The position numbers and the translations under genes are program-made. Positions 56,444-64,000 of a stretch of DNA of 64,000 bases are shown piece by piece; within the stretch, counting starts at the first letter, position 1, and each line of letters starts with the position of its first letter. The notes beneath the pieces were generated by a model. That model was not told the origin of the DNA. It was given only the letters and a program-made list of their open reading frames with translations, and did no database searches. Source of the DNA: Thelephora terrestris (lineage: Eukaryota; Basidiomycota; Agaricomycetes; Thelephorales; Thelephoraceae); contig WIUZ02000007.1 in assembly GCA_015956445.1 (NCBI GenBank), positions 1,674,001 through 1,738,000 of the forward strand, in the 5' to 3' direction.

Positions 56444-59400
56444 GGGCGTTGTCACAAAGAACGGAAGAAATTATCAGAGGGTGGCGCCCCGTTGATGTAT
56501 CATTCATAATGGCCTGTCACGAGGACATGAAACTGACAGAAATGTATTGAGTCGTCTGCATCCACCCTGGAAGTGAACAGTTGTAACGTAAACCAGGACT
56601 TACGCAAGGCCACAGACAGCCCCCAGCTAAGGCGAACTCCGCGCCACGTATGACCAGTAACTCGCTTGTGCCATCTAAACCCACCTCATCCAAAAATGCG
56701 AGCGCGCTCATTGGAAGCGCTCCTCCAGCCAAGATCGACATCATTAGAAGTCTTCACCCACATGTTCACCGACGAATTCGAAGATCAGATACCGGAGCTT
56801 GGAAGTCTAGAGTGGAGACAAAGCAGGATCGTCTGTCCTCGCAGGATGACGGCGAGTGCGACCGTTCACAGATCTCGGAATGATGGTGCAAACTGTACAG
56901 CAGTCAAGTGGACAGAGCCAAAGCATACGAAAATGAACCGATCCCGCTCATGGCCCGGGGTGCGCCCGTTGTTACTTGTACCAGCTGAACCATGATGCAC
57001 TGGCATGATGACACGGTTCTGGAGCGGAGTCATGTTTTTTGGCGAGTGTCACATCAACCATCCACGACTATTCCGCAACTAAACCTCTCATGTAGGACTT
57101 GCTAGCCCGCCTGTCCCAACGGATTAACCACGCAGACAAGCCTACCCTGCACAGCACCATTCACAGGTCCGTGAGCCAGACCACGTCGTTCCACGGTTTT
57201 CGGAAGTCTCAGCTGGATAGGTCCTCGACGTCGACGTCATCACACGAGATTCCTTAATAACACTGTCGTCATGCCAGGATAAACCGCCCGAGTCGCGAGC
57301 TGTTTGATGGAATCAACGCCCAGGTCCAGCGAAGGTTGGGAGCGCCACTCGGAAACGGAGGCATGATTCTTTGGATGCCTGTGACCCGCGGCACCCGCCC
57401 CCTCTGAGCCACCGCTAGCGGCTTGTTCGATATGTTGACCAGGATCCCATTATTAGCTTGTAGGAACTATCTCTTGGGGGTGCTCATCCCATCATCGTAC
57501 TCCCAATGCCTCTGCGACCAACCTTAGGTAATACCTCGCATCGCTTAGGGTGGCCTTCGTTGATCACCAGCACTGTGGGTCACCGATTACTCTGGAACCT
57601 CCCACCATCCACGTCAAAGATTGGCTTAGCGCACTAGTGAACCATTTCTATTGACTGACTGTTTGTCTCTTCGGATTCTCTGAATCCTCATCTCGTAACG
57701 ATCTGATGCAGCTCCTCTGCCTATTCTATCAACATTTTGCTGACCCTGGCCGGGCCCACACGTGTGCACTAACGTCAACGGGGAAGTGACAGAAAGTTCA
57801 CCAGCCCCAGAGTGGAGGAAGACCTCGCTTCCTATTTCCATCAATGTCGATGATCCGTGTACACTCACCCCTCAAATGGGTCATTTGCCTCTCTCGAAGG
57901 AGGAACAGATTAAGGTTCTGCGAGCCATCGATCCGAATAGCTTCAAAACGTCACCAAGCCAACCTTCCGATATGCTAGCTAACCCTCAGCCTCCGGCCCA
58001 CTGGAATTTGTAATCGAGCCCTAGAGAGGATTGAAACACTGACTTGGGACATCTTCTGGGTGGGACTTTCTGCCGATGCGGCATGTGGACGGGGTGACCA
58101 ACAACTTTTCAGGCGGATATCAAACGTCTACTAAGTCCGAGTCTGTTCTCTTCCCTTGTGAACGACCTCTCGCCTTCGCACTAATTCGGCACTGATGATC
58201 GATAGCGTTCATTTAAAAGGTCACGATGGCTGCTTGTCCTACAGCGCACTCAACCCAGCAGTGATCAGCTCTTGGCTCGATGTCCAATCCAGGTTCGGGG
58301 AGTTAGGGCTCGCCTTGATCTGAACCCTCAAACGGCATCTACGGTCGTTTTGCCCAGATTTTCCCTCCTTGAAAGCTTCGGATCATCCCGAATCAAACCC
58401 ACTTTGCATGAGTAGGTTCAGGCCAGAGGGACATAGACCTTATCGCGAAGCTATCGCATAAGGACCACTACATATCAGTAATTCTCGGAAGCCAAAGAAG
58501 AGTGGCTCCAGCCCATCGCGGGGATATATCGGACTTTGAACCGAGAATGAGGTAAGTTGCACTTATCTCTCTTTATACCCGGCTAATCCCTCCGCAGCCA
58601 ACCGTCCATTTCGTCATACAGGCCCCAGGAAATGTTGGTATTGCTTGCGGTAAATGGGAGCGGAGAAGTCACCCATGTAAGCACAAGGGTGAACTTTCTT
58701 TCGTCGTAGAATGTTGCCATACTTGGATTGGAGAGGCAGGAGCCGCGACGAAGGGATGAGTCTAACTACGCCCAACCATCTCAAGAACAGCAGTGGCCGA
58801 CCCAGTCAACAGTCTGTTGGCGCGTCACAATCTTCGCCAACCAGTTCCTACCAGTCCAGGCCTCGTGAATGTTCCTAGGTGTGCCACGTGGTGGTGATCA
58901 CGCTCGCTCGTAGCGAGGGGAGTTGATGTGATGCTCACGTTTCCGTGTGTCTGGCAGTAACGCTGGCCGAAATTTGCTTCCGTGCGAAGCTTGGGCCGTC
59001 CCCGTGCCTCGAAAATCAGGTCGATCACCTCAAAGTGGGGCGTACAAATAGGGGACGATGGATCGACGTGACGCTGGAATGGGTGTGTCATTTATTCCTT
59101 ACGCTGGTCACTTGATCACACTGGGGCGATGACTTCATAGGTATCAATGCTTTGAGCAGGTTCATCAGGGTGCTCAATGGGCTCCTCCATGGGCTGCGGA
59201 ACGCCGTCGACTCGACCGCAGGATGGACTCGTCATCGCACACTTCGCTGTCTTTTCATCTCTTCACAGCCCCACACAGATATCGGTCGCAGTAGAGGTCC
59301 ATTACTCGATTTCATCACCCATGCCAGAACTTCCCCTCACCAAAGGTATAGACGCCTACCAATACCGGCAGTGCCAGCCCCAAAACTTTTGTCTGAATCC

Positions 59401-60257
59401 CTTTGAATGCGGGCTGGAAATTTTAACCCCCAGACAAAGTCCGCTGCCTATTGACTTGCATTTATAATTGTAGATAACGAGTTGCCGATTATCTGCGTTG
59501 CCGTGGCGTCCGACCCGGGGACAACTCACTCTTGGGGCGTTTCCAGGTCCTCCACGGGTGTAGATTTTGCAAATGATTTCTAACTTGACCCGCTTGCGTC
59601 CCAAGGAATTTTGACGATTAGCTTAAACTCGGGATATGAACCGAATGTCCGTGTGTGGTCCTCTCGATCGTCGACAATCAGAAGCGGCACCGTTTACATA
59701 CAGCAAATTTAAATCTGGGATCATCGCCACCTGAGTGTTCGACGTAAGCGTTGCGTTCTATCGGCCACTTGTTCAAACACCTGTCCTATCTTCGTATCAG
59801 GAAAGGGTCTGATCACTCTCTCAGCGCCGGACGTGGCGAGAGCAAGAAAGGTTCACGAAAGCGCACCTTTGAGACCCAAGTGCCACCTCACGGGAGATAG
59901 CGGGGCTACAAGCGCCCAAGAGGGAACCGGCGCTCGAGAGCGATCGCGACCTTTCCTGATGCGATCAGCCGGAGGCTAATTCACCGAGGGGGGCCGACGT
60001 TTTGGCACAAGCCTAAGTATAAGAGCGGCAACGACGATGCTCCGTAATCGATTGCCTCCATCCTACTACCAGAACAACCACCTCCACCCGAGCCGCCAAA
60101 ACAAGCGGTATCAACCCCCCAGAAGCTCTAGCAGATAACGCCAGACCTTCGCTTCCACTACCGCAAGACTTGAATCTAGCGGAGCTCGAGCTCGTCTCAA
60201 AGCCACAGCCTATCTCCTCCTATCTCCCCCAAATCTCGATACCCAGTCTCGCACGAA
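56444..60257. other. Gene-poor 3.8 kb
   Basis: No convincing gene. At 57870-57925 a short stretch resembles 54220-54275, the end of the Zn2Cys6 gene (shared GAGGA.CAGATT, then CTGCGA), which may be a small decayed duplicate. Frames at 56517-56744, 57762-58013 and 59152-59604 show no domain. Composition is mixed and I see no repeat family or RNA gene. Confidence 0.4.
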
Positions 60258-62078
60258 ATGGTCCAACCGTACGGAGCTACCGACTACGGTGGTGCTGATG
60301 TTGAGGCCAGGGACGACACTGCGAACGAAGACACCTCCCTGTTGGGTTCAGGGTCAACGGGTAAGAAGCCGATAAAGTTGAGGGGGCACGCGACGGTGAT
60401 CAGTAGCATCGGAAACCTTACGAATACGATTATCGGGAGCGGTGAGTCATAGTCGTAACATTTCCAGGACTCTCTTGACCTTGATTGCCGTAGGAATGCT
60501 CACTCTCCCCCTGGTATTACCCCTGAATCATTGGTAACGATAACCACTGATATTCACTCTCATTAGGCACTCGCTTCCGCCGGTATCATCCCTGGCGTGC
60601 TGACTTGCATAATTTCCGGAGGAACCACCGCATTCGGACTGTACTTGTTATCGCGGGCAGCCGCCAAGGCTCCCCATAGACGGGCGTCGTTCTTCGCCGT
60701 GTCTGAGCTCACATACCCTGAAGCTGCGATATTACTTGACGCTGCTATCGCCATTAAGTGTTTCGGCGTTTCTATCAGGTGGGCAATTCGGGCTGTTGCT
60801 GTGAATCCAGGGACTCACCGGCGTTTGTTTCAGTTACCTCATCATAATCAAGGATTTAATGCCCAGCGTCGTGGCTGCCATATACCATGAAATTGCTTCT
60901 CCTGGTTCACGCCTTCCGGACTGGGCTTTGTCGGACCGTGTTTGGCTTGGTCTCATCATGCTCATCCTGGCACCTCTCTCATTCTTGAGGCGTCTCGACA
61001 GTCTGAGACATGCAAGCTTCATTGCGCTACTCGCTATCGGTAAGAGAATCGGCCCTGAGGTATGGGATGATCGCGCTGATGAATATCTGAACTAGTTTAC
61101 CTTGTCGTTGTCGTGGTTTATGGTTACTTCTACCCTGTGAAGGGGACTCCGGAGCCCGGGGAGATCCACCTCATCCACTTTACCCCTACGTTCCTGTCAA
61201 CTTTCCCGGTTCAGATATTTGCTTTCACCTGTGCCCAGAATGTAAGTTCCAGTCATCGTCTCGCCTGCGCTTCCACTCACGCTTTGTAACGAAGCTTTTC
61301 CCGATCTACAATGAGCTGGCTCTCAATAACCAATCCCGCATGAACGTCATCATAGGCACATCAATCGGAGTCTCCCTCGGAATCTACGAAATCATTGGGG
61401 TGTTCGGATACCTTACTTTCGGTTCCAAGGTTCGTCCAAGCGTTTCAGGGTCGCGAAAAAATCTCACGTTATCCTAGGTTGGGGCCAACATCATCTCCTC
61501 GTACCCCTCCAACTCGATCTTCATCGCTGTTGGACGATTGGCCGTTGCGATCCTCGTCATGCTCTCGTACCCGATGGAGGTTTACCCATGTCGTAACTGC
61601 CTCGACAAGATCTTCAGTCCGAGTAACCAGGTGTCGAACTCTACTCCGACCGACAACGTCCGTGGAACTGGAGAAATGTCGACATTCAAGCATGCTTCAC
61701 TCACAACCGGGATCGTGTTGGGCTCGTTCGCAACTTCCTACTTTGTCTACAATCTGGAAATGGGTGAGTCGCTTCACACGACTGGGTTTGATCAAGAACT
61801 CAATCGCGTGGCAGTTCTTTCCATCGTCGGCGCCACAGGGTCGACGATGGTTTCGTTTATTCTACCTGGCATGTTCTTCTGGAAGCTGACGAAGGGTGAT
61901 CTGGGGACAAGCAAGCTGCTGAATCGGTCCGCGCTGGGTCTCGCGGTATACGGAGCGCTAGTGTTCATTTTCTGGTAAGGAATTTTCTGATGTCTGCCCC
62001 GAACTCGCGACTGACCGAAATTTCCTCAGCCTCGGCTATAATATCTACAAGCTCATCTACCCTATGGAGAATCAATAA
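60258..62078 (+). CDS. AAAP/SLC38-type amino acid transporter (Avt-like)
   Basis: Multi-pass secondary transporter moving neutral amino acids, probably across the vacuolar membrane as in yeast Avt5-7. Start at 60258; the N-terminal cytosolic part (DEDTSLLG-like acidic leader, NEDTSLLGSGSTGKK) precedes TM1 with HATVISSIGNLTNTIIGSG, the family's entry motif, then ALASAGIIPGVLTCIISGG, AILLDAAIAIKCFGVSIR, VWLGLIMLILAPLSFLRRLD, VYLVVVVVYGYFYPVKG, FPVQIFAFTCAQN, NVIIGTSIGVSLGIYEIIG, VAILVMLSYPMEVYPCRN, LTTGIVLGSFATSYFVYNLE, GATGSTMVSFILPGMFFW and SALGLAVYGALVFIF. The last exon gives CLGYNIYKLIYPMENQ, TAA 62076. About 11 predicted helices and 470 residues, as in the family. Seven or so short introns; boundaries approximate. 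Confidence 0.88.
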
Positions 62079-62489
62079 GTACTGGTATACCCTTTTCATG
62101 TAGACGTCAATATCACGATCAATGTCACGCCCCCTGTAGTTTTCTTTGTACGCTTGTGTACAAATGCCCAATTCGTAGTCTTTTGCTCGTTCGGAGATAG
62201 TGCCGCTCCTTGACTCTTGATTTTAATCTTCCATCGTCACCTAGGATACCGCCTCTTCCAGCCAGTTCCCTCCAAAAAAGACTCCAGCGGTGGTGACTCT
62301 CTCAGTCCTCACCAAACCACGAGCTGACGCGCCGTATTCGACGTTTTACGAGGCCCCGTTGTGACAAAAACAGATCGTTCGTGCTCAAGTTCGGAGAGTA
62401 CACAGGAGGCGTGGAACAATCTGGACGTGAGGCTGGGTGCGGTGTCCATGGGTGCAGAGTTCTGATCACGGTGTGTATTACTAGCGAGG

Positions 62490-62890
62490 TATGTGAGGAA
62501 GAAAATCTAGCCAATGCCAAAGACAGGAAGGCCCAAGATTACGACGCGCATCGATGTGGAGTATCTGCCGTCGTGAACCCAGATGTCGATGATCGGTGGG
62601 CGTTCCCGAGGGGTCCCAATGCTCCAGCATTTCTCAAGGAGTTCCCAGACCGTGTCATCAGTCATGCCAGGAAGCCGCATCGGGATCCCTTCCTCCACTG
62701 GAGCTGATAAGCCGCGATTGCTAGATTCCCAGTGCGGCGCTATCCCCGTCGAAACCCAAGAGGCAGACGTGAGAGTTGACCTTCAGACCGGATGATGTGG
62801 GTCAGTCGGGTCTACGAGATTAGACGGGCGTAGCTGTTACGTACACGTCGCTCTCCATCTTCGCGTCGTCCTTTGGCAGAGATTCTGTCG
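62490..62890 (-). pseudogene. Kinase-family C-lobe fragment (fourth copy)
   Basis: On the minus strand the sequence reads DDAKMESDVYV, then after a gap VSTGIAPHWESSNRGLS and GMTDDTVWELLEKCW, RERPPIIDIWV, and RVVILGLPVFGIG. This lines up with ESDVYGVAIL, TGIAPHWECP and LTWQLLGECWSRTP of copy II, the pseudokinase C-lobe of the 22-43 kb family. Nothing earlier in the domain is found upstream, so it is an isolated fragment. Its final stretch is shared with the debris at 37590-37700. Confidence 0.6.
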
Positions 62891-63359
62891 AAGAGAATGG
62901 GATTGGGCACTGGCGTTACATAGATCGGCGTGGGAAAGGGCAAGGGCAAGGAGACTTCGGACTTGCTTCGGGCGGTGAGCTCCTCCGATGCCGGCGAGTC
63001 GTTTCGCGAACTTCAAAATGCACGCCTCGTTTCCATCTGCTACCACGACTACACGCTCACATATCCATCCAGTGGAGCTCTGGTCGTGCTGGTGTCACAA
63101 GAAACGAGAAATTTGAAGCTGACTCACCGACAATGGTCCCATGCAGCACGGTCCGCCCAACGGGCCATTACCAGGAGGAAAGGGCGAACTCAAGGCTGAA
63201 TCGGAATGGCTTTATCTCCCTCAGGACCCATCAACCCAACGTTGACCCCAAACGTGTTTTCTGAGCAACTTACGGAGAACTTTTAATCGCTCCGACCGAA
63301 CTTCCATCTTCCCCTCGCCTCCTGCTCATCGTCCATTTCTTCCCAATCCTCCTCCTTGG
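62891..63359. other. Spacer
   Basis: Between the kinase fragment and the inverted gene copy. A minus continuation of the kinase fragment cannot be recognised beyond about 62900. Nothing else seen. Confidence 0.4.
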
Positions 63360-64000
63360 CCTCTGTATCTTACTTCCTCAAATTTTCCAAATCCCGGCCC
63401 AATGAAGCTGCCTTACGACTGAGAAACATTCCGCTCGTTCTCGCAGTCTCACCGATCGCTCAACTATCTTCCCCTCAATACTTTCGTCAATTACCATCGT
63501 CTGGAACGCGGTCACTCCCGAACCAACGCTCTCGAAATCGCGTGTTGGGGGCGATAACAACAGGCATGGGGAAGAGACCGGACTACGGTGGTGGACGATG
63601 TCACTCATTGGTGCGTGTTTGAAGATGAGCCTTCTTTCAGCCTGTTAAAAACACCTCGGTTTCGTAGAGAGAGGCGTGTATTCGCTGCTCCTGATGTCGA
63701 TATTCCAATCTGCCTTCGCACTGAAGTACCCCAGGGACCCGTACCCATCCATGTCCACGCCAGTGAAACCTTTCAACACCTCATTCAACTCACCGGCCGT
63801 GTCAAAATCCAAGATCCTTTCACCTGCGGCACGTCCTTGAATCTTGACTTTGAATGTATCCGCGTGTGCTCACTAAACCCCTTCTAGAAGGTGACGCCAT
63901 AGAAACAAAAACCATTTAACCCTGCTTCTTCCACCTTTTCTTCCTCGACATACCTTACTTCACCAGTCTCAACCTCATCGAGGACGTTAAACTACAAGTT
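63360..64000 (+). pseudogene. Inverted, frame-broken copy of the two-TM gene, cut by window edge
   Basis: The reverse complement of 43840-44495 at about 90% identity by eye, including the introns. It keeps FLKFSKSRPNEAALRLRN, but a small deletion in the first hydrophobic segment (around 63450) shifts the frame, and there is no ATG where the parent has one. It stops being visible at the window edge while still matching. The parent's divergent SRA gene is not duplicated here: similarity begins inside exon 1. Confidence 0.8.

Noticed and set aside
57762-58013. 83-codon plus-strand open frame
   Set aside because: Part of it resembles the antisense of the Zn2Cys6 gene's last exon, so it is more likely a decayed duplicate than a gene. 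The similarity is short and by eye only.
59152-59604. Open frames of 82-96 codons on both strands
   Set aside because: They overlap each other, lack motifs, and sit in a long gene-poor region.

Overview
This window is nuclear DNA of a filamentous basidiomycete, most likely an Agaricomycete. The genes are cut by many short introns (about 43-60 nt, GT-AG with a noticeable number of GC-AG). Core genes have fungal counterparts (Vps1-type dynamin, ATP synthase subunit b, squalene synthase, WrbA-type quinone reductase, Zn2Cys6 factor, vacuolar-type amino acid transporter). There is also an expansion of tyrosine-kinase-like proteins with an HGDLKG catalytic loop, which I know from mushroom-forming fungi. 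All exon models were built by eye from reading frames, splice signals and comparison between the copies inside the window.

Layout. 1-4 kb (minus): dynamin Vps1 (cut by the left edge) and mitochondrial ATP4. 5.0-8.2 kb (plus): a ~1000-residue protein with two hydrophobic segments, a long acidic disordered part and a C-terminal RRM-like domain. 8.8-11.7 kb (minus): a protein with a pseudokinase domain followed by an active-looking kinase domain. 12.5-21.8 kb: five tandem NTF2/SnoaL-like genes, all minus, with a near-perfect 288-bp inverted repeat between the third and fourth and one weakly supported small proline/threonine-rich gene.

22.2-43.3 kb is a dynamic block: three copies of a ~4-kb unit coding for kinase + pseudokinase + C2-like domain. 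Copy I is truncated by a TAG and split by a TIR element that itself carries a 2.3-kb mobile element. Copy II is a pseudogene split by a second 2.3-kb element and by a 2.2-kb TIR element carrying an Hsp20-like fragment. Copy III is the least damaged but has lost the splice acceptor joining its two kinase halves. The 2.3-kb elements have TGTCA...TGACA ends, 5-bp target duplications (AAGAC; GGGCT), and two divergent protein-coding genes around a central regulatory region with repeated GGGAAATCCCC motifs. I recognise neither protein; this pair is the best candidate for an undescribed system.

43.6-62.1 kb returns to single-copy genes: a two-TM protein (perhaps Pom34/NPCC-like), a stand-alone SRA-YDG protein, a small coiled-coil protein, squalene synthase, an RCC2-like protein fused to a PHD finger, a WrbA-type flavoprotein, a transcription factor with two tandem Zn2Cys6 clusters joined through a 13-nt microexon, and an AAAP amino acid transporter. 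The last 1.5 kb holds another kinase-family fragment and an inverted, frame-broken copy of the two-TM gene 20 kb away. I saw no rRNA, tRNA or CRISPR array.
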